A DNA stretch of 64,000 nucleotides from Boesenbergia rotunda (taxonomy: Eukaryota > Streptophyta > Magnoliopsida > Zingiberales > Zingiberaceae): assembly GCA_024364735.1 (NCBI GenBank), contig JAGFNQ010000288.1:486499-550498 (forward strand), in the 5' to 3' direction. Below, in pieces: positions 1 to 10,204 of the stretch. The translations under genes and the position numbers were made by a program. A model generated the notes under the pieces. That model was not told the origin of the DNA. It worked only from the letters and a program-made list of their open reading frames with translations, and did not search any database. Numbering within the stretch: position 1 is the stretch's first letter; every line of letters begins with the position of its first letter.

Positions 1-85
1 TTTTTCAATAGACGAGTTTCCACCACTTTTCATTTATTAGTCGTCTATTCACCCCCCTCTAGCCGGACCTACCCGATCCAACAAG

Positions 86-97
86 TGGTATCAGAGC
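86..97 (+). promoter_or_regulatory. Primer binding site of the element at 1-3,291
   Basis: TGGTATCAGAGC lies two bases after the LTR end (…CCAACA, position 83). This is the complement of the 3' end of initiator methionine tRNA, the usual primer of plant Copia and many Gypsy elements. Confidence 0.85.
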
Positions 98-143
98 CAG
101 GCTGCCGCAGAAGGACTAATCGCCAACTGCAACAAATTTTAAG

Positions 144-1257
144 ATGGTTGGACCAGCGATATACCCGCCTAAGTCTGAGGGGGAGTTCGCAGTATGGAAA
201 CGGAAGATGCAGGTATTTTTTTCTACGGATTATGAATTATTAATTATTATGAAAAATGACTATGCTGCTCCCAAAGACAATGAAGGAAAGATCAAGGAAC
301 CTGATTCTTGGAACAAGAAGGAATAAGTTGATGCTGTAGCAAACGGAAAGGCAGAATTTCATCTGCTGACCGTCCTCCCAGAGCAAGATGTGAACCGGAT
401 CGGTAAGTACGAATCGGCGAAGGAACTTTGAACTGCACGAAGGAACCTCGGAAGCAAAACTTGCACGACAAGATGTTCTTCGAAGCCGACTGACCAATCT
501 ACGGATGGAAGACGGAGAATCTGTTGCGAGATTACATGCAAAGGTAAAAGAACTAATCACAAGCCTCAAAAATCTCGGAGAAAAGGTAACTAACCGCGAT
601 GCTCAAAGGTACGCTCTAAACGCGTTTCCGAGAACCCCGGAATGGACCTTGGTAATCGATGCGTATTATATTTCAAAAAATCTAGAAATAAGTACTTTAG
701 AACAATTATTTTCTACTTTGGAACTTCATGAATCTCGCTTTGTAGAAAAGAACAGGAAAGCTGACAACATTGCGCTAAACACAAGGAAGATCCAACTCGA
801 CGAAGAATCTTCCGCGGATGATGAAGAAACAGCACTAGCGGTAAGAAAATTATGTAAATTCATTAATACTAACCGCTCAAAAAGGGTGCAGAGAAAGAAA
901 AAACGAACGGTCCGATGCTACAACTGCAATGAGGAGGGACACCTGAAAGATCAATGCCCTAAACTCAAGAACCAGCCAAAGAAGAAAAAGGCACTAAAAG
1001 CCACTTGGGACGAGACCTCGTCAGATGAATCGGAAGCCGGAGAGTTCGTCGGACTTGCACTGATGGCAAGCCACCAGGACGAATATGAAGAAAGCACCTC
1101 GGGAGAAAGCAGCAATGAAGAGAAAGATCCTAACTTCGAAACCGACCCGGTAAGTGAGGTATGTCTACTTCCACCTGCTCGAATCTACTCGGTAATAAAA
1201 TTCATGCTTAAGTCGATGAATAAATTGGAGATAGAAAACTCTGAGTTAAAAGAATGA
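144..1257 (+). pseudogene. gag polyprotein remnant (retrotransposon capsid/nucleocapsid)
   Basis: The reading starts at ATG 144 with a typical Copia gag head (GPAIYPPKSEGEF…VWKRKMQVF) and stops at 324-326. A second frame carries the rest from 505 to 1,257 (250 residues). Between them lie a stop and at least one frameshift, so gag is broken. The second part has the central gag helices, a basic stretch and one CCHC zinc knuckle (CYNCNEEGHLKDQC, about 916-957), followed by an acidic region. The product would be the particle protein packaging element RNA. A minus-strand relative of the head lies at 33,804-34,079. Confidence 0.8.
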
Positions 1258-2175
1258 TTTGGCACTATATGCTCATCAGTTCTATTCTACCAACTAAAAA
1301 TAGAAAATAAAAATTTGAAGAATCTAGTGGAGAAATTAGAAAATGATATTGCATGTTTAAGAATTAAAAAGAATTTTTATCCTGAAAATTTGAATTGGTA
1401 TGTTAAAAATCATAAGGGCTAGATTAGGAAAATTATATTCCTCCAAAGTTTTTGATTAACCCCGTAGATGAAAATTTATTTTGGGTTCCAAAATTTATTT
1501 TAAACTGATAAGTTTTTTTGTGCAGAATTCTTTTACAAAAGTTATATTAATATTTTTCAAATATTTTCGATAAAAATTTGAAATTAAAATTTTAAAAAAT
1601 AGATAAATAATTTATTTTTATTGATCTAATTTTTTATGATTCAGATATAGTGGAAAAACTCATTATACTTTAAAAAAAAATTCGAAGTATTTTTCGATTT
1701 AAAAAAAAATTCTTCAAAAACTCGTATCTGTTATTTTCAGACTTGATAAACAAATTTAAAGCTGAAAGTTTTTGTTTAAACTCATATCTTCATCTTCGAC
1801 TTTGACAAAAATATTCAGAGTTTTTTTATAAATGTTCGATTTTTTATGAATCGTTTATTGAAATCTATTTTTTTCGATATAAAAAAAATTGGAATTAACT
1901 TCGGAAAAAATATGCCATTTTAAATTTGAAAAATTTATGGTAATGCGATTCTTTTTACTTAGAATATTTGTTATCACACTTAAAATTTTTCTTCTTCCCT
2001 AATTATATTTCCCCATTTTTTTTGATGTGATCAAAGGGGAGGAATAGTATTAAGTTAAGGGGGAGAGTAGTTTATGTTTGGGGGAGGTTATGTACATGAT
2101 TGTAAATTTTTTTATGCTTAATTCTGTTACAATATTATTATTGTTTATCCCTAACTAAACTTGGGTTGATTCACA
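1258..2175 (+). other. AT-rich internal non-coding region of gag-only element
   Basis: After gag there is only AT-rich sequence with many stops. One short readable piece at 1,459-1,507 ends in NLFWVPKFILN. In complete Copia polyproteins a WVPK-like motif commonly lies shortly before the protease, so the coding part seems to end where protease would begin. The rest shows no recognisable domain. Confidence 0.55.
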
Positions 2176-2191
2176 TTAAAAAGGGGGAGAT
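2176..2191 (+). promoter_or_regulatory. Polypurine tract
   Basis: The sequence TTAAAAAGGGGGAGAT directly precedes the 3' LTR start (TGTTGGTG, 2,192). This is the standard position of the plus-strand primer for reverse transcription. The same tract, in variant form, precedes LTRs at 33,693 (minus strand) and 54,367. Confidence 0.85.
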
Positions 2192-3291
2192 TGTTGGTGC
2201 CCCGGTCGGTTTTGATGCGATCAACCAAGTTATTTTATGTCCTGTTGGTTTTAATCCCTCTGCTAAGTGTGCAGGAACTTAGGTACGGAGGAAGTCGAGC
2301 GTAAGACGCAGTGGACGAGAAGGATTGCGCGGGGAAGTGAGCCGACGGGCTCAGTACAATCCGAGGGACGCGGAAGCTGCGGAAGAGTACGTCGGTGGAG
2401 CGAGAAGGACGCGTGCGGTGTCCGAGGGACGAGAAGCCAGGAGGAAGAACGCTCGAAGGGCGAAAGGCCGAAGTCGAGTTCGGGTGAGCCTAACTCCGGT
2501 TGGCCGGAAATCTCCCAGAAGACGAAGAATAAAAAAGACTAGTCCAAGCGCCCAAAAGAAAAGAGAAAATTATTTGGTGCTAAGAAGGATCGAACACGAG
2601 TCCTCAACAACACACACTAACCCACTTACCATTTGGGATGAAGGGCCATGACAGTAAAATAAAGACGAAGAATCAAAAAGACTAGTCTAAGCGCCCAAAA
2701 GAAAAGAAAAAGTTATTTAGTGCCAAGAAGGATCAAACCCGAGTCCTCAACAATACACACCAACCCACTTACCATTTAGGATGAAAGGTGATAGCAGTAA
2801 AATGTTGCCGATATTACTACTTATAGATTACAACAACGATATGGAGATTCCAACAGCTATCTCAAGCAAGGAAAGATAAAGTTTTAATTAAAACAATTAA
2901 AACTCAAAGGATAATGTTACATTATCCTTTAATCAAATCCAATGGATGCAGTTTAATCCCATCCAAGATCAACCATCCAGATTACATCCATGGATCAACG
3001 GCCAAGAGAAAAGTGATCAACAATCAACAATCCACATTTATTCTCTTAGGCTATAAATAGACTTAGAGGTTTTGCATTAGAAATAATTCAATTCATTCTT
3101 GTAATTCTCTCTAAAGTCTAGCGATCTTCAGTTGTAAGGCTTCTCCGCCACAAGGAGATTTTTTTGAGCTTTAACCGTCTTGAAAGTAACGACCAAGTTG
3201 CAACCAAGTTTTTTTTAATAGACGAGTTTCCACCACTTTCCTTTATTAGCCGTCTATTCACCCCCTCTAGTCGGACCAACCCGATCCAACA
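2192..3291 (+). repeat. 3' LTR (1,100 bp) of the gag-only element
   Basis: Begins TGTTGG and ends CCAACA. Its last 83 bases match the window start. It includes a region shared with 5,666-6,000 (same strand) and with the minus-strand LTR at 34,140-35,048, recognisable by CTAAGTGTGCAGGA and GAGGAAGTCGAGCG blocks. Confidence 0.85.
2517..2806 (+). repeat. Direct duplication of about 145 bp inside the LTR
   Basis: Two adjacent copies (about 2,517-2,661 and 2,662-2,806) share AAGACGAAGAAT, GACTAGTC, AAGCGCCCAAAAGAAAAG, GAGTCCTCAACAA and CCCACTTACCATTT in the same order, with scattered substitutions. No such doubling is seen in the related fragment at 5,666-6,272. Confidence 0.8.
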
Positions 3292-5004
3292 ACAATTACA
3301 CTAGGTACCTGTTTATATTAGTACATGCATGAAGTCCAATTACTTTGCATTGTAGATAACATAGTGTATGGTGTCACATGGAAGATCATGTTATCAGTTC
3401 CTTGCTTAGTATAAATAAGAGGCTCACAACCGAGATGGAATTGAACAATCCATCAGAATGGTTGTAGTGTAATTAAGTGTGGTTGGTCTTGACCATAGAA
3501 TTACACTGGTGTGCTTTGAGTACATTGAGTAGGATCGAAACCCGAGGTTATCCAATTTGTACTGACTCGATAATTGGATAGGACCTCATATTTTATTATG
3601 GAGTACGATCCCTTAATCCCGATATAATAACGGGCATATATTATTAATTATTATTTCTTTGATATACCAATGAGCGAGATCTATTCTGTTAGATCGATAA
3701 GTCTGGTAAGTTGGGAAATAATATTAATAATATGATGTGCTGTTGATTATTGACGGAATCCGTGTCCTGGTGAGTCGGGTTGATGATGCCCCCTTGATGA
3801 GCTCGAAATGTTCATCATGCTAAATCCTGCAGGTGGATTTGATCCGGCATGATGATAAGGTCGAGTGGTACTAGTCAAGGACTCAGAAATTAATTAATTT
3901 GAATTGTCAGTAATTTAAATTAATTAACGGGCATTCGAGATCTTAAACACAGGGGGATGGACGACTCGTAATAAGTGGAGCCCATATGTAAATATGGGGG
4001 TTGGTGAGGTAATTCAATGAGGATCTTTTAGTGGAATGGATCCTCATTAATGGATCGGGTTTGGATCCATTAGTAGGCCAAGATCCAACTCCTCCTCATG
4101 GTCCCTACCGTAGCTTTATATATACCCCATGGTGATATGAAACTAAGTAAATGATTAATGATCACAAAAAATCCTAGTCTCTTATCTCTCCTCCTCTCCT
4201 CACTCTCCTGCTCTCGGCTCAGCGGCGCCGAACAAAACTTGCTGTTTTGTTTCTCAATGCAGTGAAGCACAAGAAAAAAAAAAGCAGCAGGCTGTTTTTT
4301 GGTTTCTTCCCGTGCGTGCATGGCTCACCGGGCTAATTCGGTCAACGTTGTGAAGCACCGAGAATCTCCTCCACGCGTGAAGCACAGGTAAGCCATGCAT
4401 GGCTTCGCATGCAACAGCGGTGGAAGAAAACAGCTTCCTATTTTCTCCATGCAATTGGCTTTCGGTCAATTAATTAAGTTGCATATGTTCTCCTCTTGTG
4501 ATTAAATCCTGGTGTAAGCAAAGCTCTTGAGCGTAGCTTTTGATCCTGGAGAAATAAATGTTGCTCTCAGGATCAAGAAAAGTTGCAAGGCTCACGAGGG
4601 GTGGACTTTGCTCACGGTAGTCATGTTACTCACGCAACTAGACTTAAAACAGTAAAGTTGTTTTGCTCAGGGTTCGCATTCACATTAGAGATGACGGCAC
4701 GCCGCTGAGGAATTGCTGTGGAGATGAGGACGAGTTGTTGTGGTCAACAACTCAAAATTCGGGTGCCAACGGAGGAGGAAAGGAATAGTAAAATTTGTGT
4801 TTGGATTATTTTTTTTCTCCGATTGGCTGGCGGTATCCCTTTGGTTAGGGATTGGTTGGCGCAAGGAAAAGGGATCAACTTGGTGATCACGGGTGTTGGT
4901 AGATCGTCGCCCACACAACGTCCAAGAGGAGAGGGGCATACGGTAGAAGATCGTAAGGTAGCGAAAAGTATTCACTTAGGAAACCCGCCAAACCATACCC
5001 AACA
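3292..5004 (+). repeat. LTR A of a Copia family (5' end missing about 70 bp)
   Basis: Matches LTR B (16,944-19,061) and LTR C (23,245-24,844) along its length, but lacks the first part (the TGTAAGATG… start) where it abuts the preceding LTR end at 3,291. It ends …ACCCAACA at 5,004, before a primer binding site at 5,007-5,018. A TATA-like stretch at about 4,116-4,124 sits at the same place as in B and C. Relative to B it lacks a roughly 325-bp segment (18,703-19,027 in B) and a 20-bp AAAGTTGCCACGC stretch that B and C share. Confidence 0.82.
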
Positions 5005-5665
5005 ATTGGTATCAGAGCTGAGGTTTCCGGCTTTGTGTGTTTATGATTGGTTAATTTTTGCATTTTTTTCATATATTTTATTTTGCTAGATGATGTGTGA
5101 ATGTGCGTAAGCTAACTTTGTGTTGCAGGCACGAGATTCCAACTTCATGGCCAAAATAGTTGATGTGTGTGATGGTTATGCGAAATTTTTGTAATTAATT
5201 AATCCTCGGGGTTGACGAGGCTAGATATTTAATTTTTGTAATTAAATATGACACATGTTTAGTTTAGCTTTTTATTTTGCGTTCGATCTAGTGTTCATGT
5301 ACACTCCTTCGTGGAGTATAAGATCGATGATGTAAAAATAATTAGCTAGTCATTTCGGCTCAGAGATCCCTCAAGGTAGCTTGCGCAGAAGGAAGGGAGG
5401 AGCGGACTATGTGACGACACGATTGGAGGCACATTAGAGACCAAGGGTTATGAAAGTTGGAAAATCTAGGATTTTCTTTATTTTTCATATTATTGGTTAT
5501 GTGCTTGGTTGTGTGGTTGTGCTATTAAAATTCCTCGAGATAAAATTACTAAGTGGGAGAGGGACCCTAAGGGTCCCACGGCTTCCATTACAATTCGACA
5601 AGTGATGCGAACAAATCTGCGCATCGGCTCTGAGTGCCTTCTTCCCCATCGGATGGACTTGTTCT
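5005..5665 (+). mobile_element. Copia internal region, 5' part (untranslated leader) after LTR A
   Basis: Starts with the primer binding site TTGGTATCAGAGC and is collinear with 19,062-19,732 downstream of LTR B. It breaks off at 5,665, where LTR-like sequence of another family begins. No coding sequence remains. In the sister copy the gag follows about 450 bases further on; that part is missing here. Confidence 0.75.
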
Positions 5666-6272
5666 TGTAAGTACCCCTGGTTGATTTTGATGTGATCAAC
5701 CGATTTAAGTTAGGTTCTGATATGTTTAATCCCTCTGCTAAGTGTGCAGGAGCTTAGGTACGGAGGAAGTCGAGCGTAAGACGTAGCAGACGAGAAAAAT
5801 TGTACGGGGAAGTGAGCCGACGGGCTGGGTACAATCCGAGGGACGCGGAAGCTGCGGAAGAGTACACCGGTGGATCGAGAAGGTCGTACGCGACACCTGA
5901 GGGACGGGAAACTGGGAGGAAGCACGCTCGAGGGGCGAAAGGCCAGAGACGGGTTCGAGTGAGCCTAACTCCGGTTGGCCGGAAATCACCCAGAAGATGA
6001 AGCAAAAGACTGGTCAGTTTGACAAAGTCAAACCAGGCACATGAAACCAAAAGAATTTTATTTGTTGATGTGAAAATTCGAACCAGCAACCTCGCCTACG
6101 TATATCACCAGCCTTACCGACTATGATAAGGAAGAGATGTGATTGAAGTTGTTGCGAGCAAATGATAAAGTTATTTATCTGTTGCGAGCAAAAGACAAAG
6201 TTATAATTAAACTTTATCTCTTAAAGGATAACTTTATCCTTTAATCAGATTCAATGGATTCAGTTTAATCCC
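5666..6272 (+). repeat. LTR fragment related to the element at 1-3,291
   Basis: Begins TGTAAGTACCCC and carries the same block series as 2,192-2,545 (CTAAGTGTGCAGGA, CTTAGGTACGGAGG, AAGTCGAGCGTAAGACG, GGACGCGGAAGCTGCGGAAG, CCTAACTCCGGTTGGCCGG) and the later stretch ending CAGTTTAATCCCATC. It stops abruptly at about 6,272 against the truncated gag of the next element, so its 3' end is lost. Confidence 0.75.
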
Positions 6273-6282
6273 ATCTCTGAAT

Positions 6283-7308
6283 TTGCGTTCCATTTTGGAC
6301 ACCAATAAGTTGTCTGGGCCAAACTTCATGGACTGGCTTCGAAACCTGAGGATAGTCCTCAAGGCAGAAAAGCTTACTTATGTCCTTGAAGAACAACTTC
6401 CCAACCATCCTCCTGAAGATGCAACTCCAGACCAGTTAGTGGCCTATCAGAAACATGTGGCCGATTCTGAACTTGCGAGTTGCATCATGCCGGCCGCTAT
6501 GGTACTTGAGCAACAAAAGCAGCATGAGCATATGGATGCTCATACCATCGTCTTCCATCTTCATGAGCTGTTTGACGAGCAGGCGAGATCCGAAAGGTTT
6601 GAGGTCTCCAGACTCCTCTTCACCTCTAAGATGCAGGAAGACACTTCTGTTTCACAGTTTGTGTTGAAGATGTTGGGGTACATTGAGCGACTAGGCACAC
6701 TCGGATTTGCAATGGATCACGAACTAAGTATTGACTTAATTCTGCATTGTTTGCCCAAGAGTTACTCACAGTTTGTGATGAACTATCGGATGAACAAACT
6801 GAAGACTACCATTCCTGAGTTGCTTAACCTGCTGAAGACTGTAGAGCCTTCTGTAAAGCAGGATCAGAAGACGGTACTGTTAGTTGGTTCCTCAAAGAAA
6901 GGCTCTAAGAGGAAGCCCAAAGAACAAAATAAGGGAGGGAAGAAAAGGGCCAAAAAGATTGAAAAGACACCAAAAGGCACTTGCCATCACTGCGGCAAGG
7001 AGGGCCACTGGCGAAGAAACTGCAAGGTTTATCTTGAGTCCTTGAAGAAGAAGGCATCCGATGCCCCATCCTCTTCAGGTATCTTCATTATTGAATGTCA
7101 CTCTATTTCCTCGTACACCTGGGTACTTGATACTGGGTTTAGCTCACATATATGTAATGACATACATGGGCTAAGAAATAGAAGAAGACTCGTCAAGGGA
7201 GAAGCGAATTTGCGAGTTGGAAATGGAGCAAAGATTGCTGCTGTTGCCATCGGAACATATTTGCTAAAGCTCCCTACTGGACTTGTCTTAGAATTGGATA
7301 ATTGTTAG
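6283..7308 (+). pseudogene. Copia gag with zinc knuckle and start of protease
   Basis: A 341-codon open stretch beginning at TTG, with no ATG, because the true 5' end is lost. The head (SILDTNKLSGPNFMDWLRNL) is the usual Copia gag start. The gag helices run to about residue 200, then a Lys-rich stretch and a CCHC knuckle (CHHCGKEGHWRRNC, about 6,982-7,024). A protease signature follows (VLDTGFSSHIC, about 7,122-7,155) with the catalytic DTG. A TAG at 7,306-7,308 interrupts a frame that continues into the integrase part. Confidence 0.85.
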
Positions 7309-7317
7309 TTTGTTCCT

Positions 7318-8409
7318 TTGTTAATAAAGAACATTGTATGTATTTCATGCTTGAATGAAAAGGGTTATCATTTAACTTTTAGTAACAATTGCTGTTACAT
7401 AACTTTAAATGGTGTTCTATATGGGACCGAAACTTTATGCAATGGTATCTACACATTAGATTTATCCGGTGACGTTTTCAATATCGAAGTTAGCAACAAA
7501 CGTGCTAGAATAGATAATCAAATAGACTCCTATATGTGGCATTGTCGTCTTGGCCATGTAAGCAAGAAACGCATGACCAAATTACACCGATGTGGAATTC
7601 TGGAATCATTTGAACCTGGTTCATTTGATACATGCGAATCATGCTTAAAAGGCAAGATGACCAAATTACCCTTTTCCAAAAAAGGTAAACCAGTGGGAGA
7701 ATTGCTTGGTCTAATACATACTGATGTATGTGGACCAATGCCAACTCTTGCACAAGGAGGCTATAGCTACTTCATTACCTTTATCGATAATCACTCACGA
7801 TTCGGGTATGTGTTCTTAATGAAACACAAATATGAAGCTTTTGAGAAATTCAAAGAGTTCATAAGTGAAGTAGAGAAACAGCTTGGCAAAAGTATTAAGA
7901 TACTTCAATCCGATCGGGGTAGTGAATACTTAAGTCAAGAGTTTCAAGATTATCTTAGGGACAATGGGATATTGTCTCAATGGACTCTGCCATATACACC
8001 ACAGCATAATGGTGTATCTGAGAGGCGTAACCGAACCTTGATGGACATGGTTAGATCTATGATGAATTATGCAACTCTTCCAAAATCCTTTTGGGGCTAT
8101 GCGCTTATGACAACTGTTTACTTACTAAACAGAGTCCCGACCAAGGTAGTCTCTACTACTCCATATAAGACGTGGAATAGTAAGAAATCTCATTTATCTC
8201 ACCTAAAGATATGGGGTTGTCCTGCTTATGTAAAGCAGACTGTATCAGACAAATTGGATGCTAAGTCTGATAAATGTCTATTTATTGGATACCCTAAGGA
8301 AAACGAAAGGTTACCAATTCTATCATCCCTTGGAACAAAAGGTGTTTGTTTCAAGGCATGCTGTATTTCTAGAAAAAAAATTTCTTTTACAAGAAAACAG
8401 TGGGAGTAA
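7318..8409 (+). pseudogene. Copia protease end and integrase
   Basis: Same frame as the gag stretch, after an in-frame TAG. It shows the zinc-binding HHCC region (WHCRLGH … CESCLKGKM, about 7,540-7,660). The DDE catalytic core follows: Asp in HTDVCGP, Asp in LQSDRGSEYL, and Glu in QHNGVSERRNRTL (about 8,005-8,040). After about 8,330 the frame slips into a run of A residues and the coding sequence is lost. Integrase would insert the cDNA into the genome. Confidence 0.85.
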
Positions 8410-10184
8410 CATTGAACTTGAAGAAGTTCAAGAAACTCCAATGACATTACAGAGACACCTAGTCTAAACCCACAACTAATAACTCATAATGATGAGCTAT
8501 CAGTTGAACCTAAAACAACACCACTTCTTTGTAGGTCTGATAGGACACGCAATATTCCAGAGAGATACGGATTTCTCATAAGTGAATTGAACGACGTGTT
8601 ACTCATTAACGATGACGAACCTATCAGTTATGAAGATGTTCTGAAAAATTCAGAAAGGGATAAATGACTTGAAGCCATGAAATCGGAAATGGATTCCATG
8701 TACAAAAATCAAGTATGGGACTTGGTTAACCCACCTGAAGGGATTAAGCCGATAGGGTGCAAGTGGGTTTTCAAGAAGAAAACCGACATGGAAGGTAATG
8801 TTGTGACTTTAAGGCTATATTAGTGGCAAAAGGATATCGTCAGAAACAAAGAATTGATTATGACGAAACTTATTCGCCAGTAGCTATGCTTAAATCCATT
8901 CGGATGCTCCTAGCCATAGCAGCTCATTATAATTATGAGATATGACAAATGGATGTGAAAATAACTTTCCTTAATGGAAACCTGCTTGAGGATGTATACA
9001 TGATATAACCTGAAGGTTTCACATCGATTAATAAAACCAAAGTATGTAAGCTTCGACGATCCATATATGGACTAAAGCAAGCATCCAGGAGCTGGAACAT
9101 CCGTTTTGATGAGACAATCAAAGAGTTTGATTTCTCACAAAATCCTGACGAACCTTATGTGTACAAGAAGGTTAGTGGGAGTGCAGTCGTATTTCTAGTG
9201 TTATATGTCGATGACATATTACTTATAGGAAACGATATATCAGTCTTACAGTCAATTAAAATTTGGTTGTCCAAAACTTTCTCCATGAAAGACCTGGGAG
9301 AAGCAACCTATATCCTTGGGATTAGAATCTATAGAGATAGATCAAAACGATTGCTTGGTCTTTCGCAGTCTACATATATAGACCGAGTGCTAGAAAGGTT
9401 TAGCATGTCGGAATCCAAGAAAGGTTACCTTCCCATCAGGCATGGGATCAACCTTTTGAAGTCTATGTGTCCGCGCACAGAAGATGAGAGGATTTGCATG
9501 AATAAGATTCCTTATGCATCCGCGATAGGATCTATCATGAATGTTATGTTATGTACTAGGCCCAATGTATCGTATGCTCTGAGCATCACAAGCAGATACC
9601 AGTCTGATCCAGGAATGGATCATTGGGCGGCTGTCAAGACAATCCTCAAGTACTTAAGAAGAACTAAGGATGTGTTCCTAATATATGGAGAAGGTGAATT
9701 GGTAATACGTAGGTATACAGATGCCAGTTTCCAGACAGATAAGGATGACTCCAAATCTCAGTCCGGATACGTATTTATTTTGAATGGAGGCGCAATAAGT
9801 TGGAAGAGTTCCAAGCAAGACACCGTAGCGGATTCTACCACGAAAGCGGAATATATTGCAGCTTTGGAAGCAGCTAAGGAAGCAGTCTGGATCAAGAAGT
9901 TTGTCTCAGAACTTGGTGTGGTTCCAACCATTGATGAAGCAATACTGGTTTACTGCGACAACAATGGAGCTATTGCACAAGCAAAGGAACCAAGGTCTCA
10001 TCAGCGATCCAAACATGTGCTTCGCCGCTATCATCTGATCAGAGAGATTATAAGTAGGAATGATATACAAATTGAGAAAATTCCCACTGAAAGGAATTTA
10101 GCGGATTCTTTAACTAAGGCCTTGCCTCAAAGCAAGTTTGAGGGTCATGTTAGAGCCTGTGGTATTGGGTACCGTAGCGATTGA
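8410..10184 (+). pseudogene. Copia reverse transcriptase and RNase H remnant
   Basis: The stretch 8,420-9,158 holds the first half of reverse transcriptase in several frames with stops (for example NQVWDLVNPPEGIKPIGCKW near 8,710-8,765). From 9,159 to 10,184 a clean 341-codon frame carries the second half, with the catalytic YVDDIL motif (about 9,206-9,223). RNase H follows, with the YTDASFQTDKDDSKSQSGYV and TTKAEYIAA motifs (about 9,715-9,860) and the C-terminal NLADSLTKALP. Copying of element RNA into DNA would be the function; the frame breaks rule it out here. Confidence 0.85.
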
Positions 10185-10204
10185 CATTAGGCCAAGTGGG
10201 AGTT

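Larger units (their letters stand above)
1..3291 (+). mobile_element. gag-only (non-autonomous) Copia-type LTR element, 5' LTR cut by window edge
   Basis: The window opens inside the 5' LTR. Its last 83 bases match 3,209-3,291, the end of the 3' LTR. Between the LTRs lie a primer binding site, a broken gag, about 0.9 kb of AT-rich non-coding DNA and a purine-rich tract. There is no protease, integrase, reverse transcriptase or RNase H, so the element would need enzymes from a relative to move. Related gag and LTR sequences recur on the minus strand at 33,804-35,048, and LTR-like sequence recurs at 5,666-6,272. Family assignment to Copia is inferred from the Met-tRNA primer site, the gag style and the CCHC knuckle. 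Confidence 0.8.
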
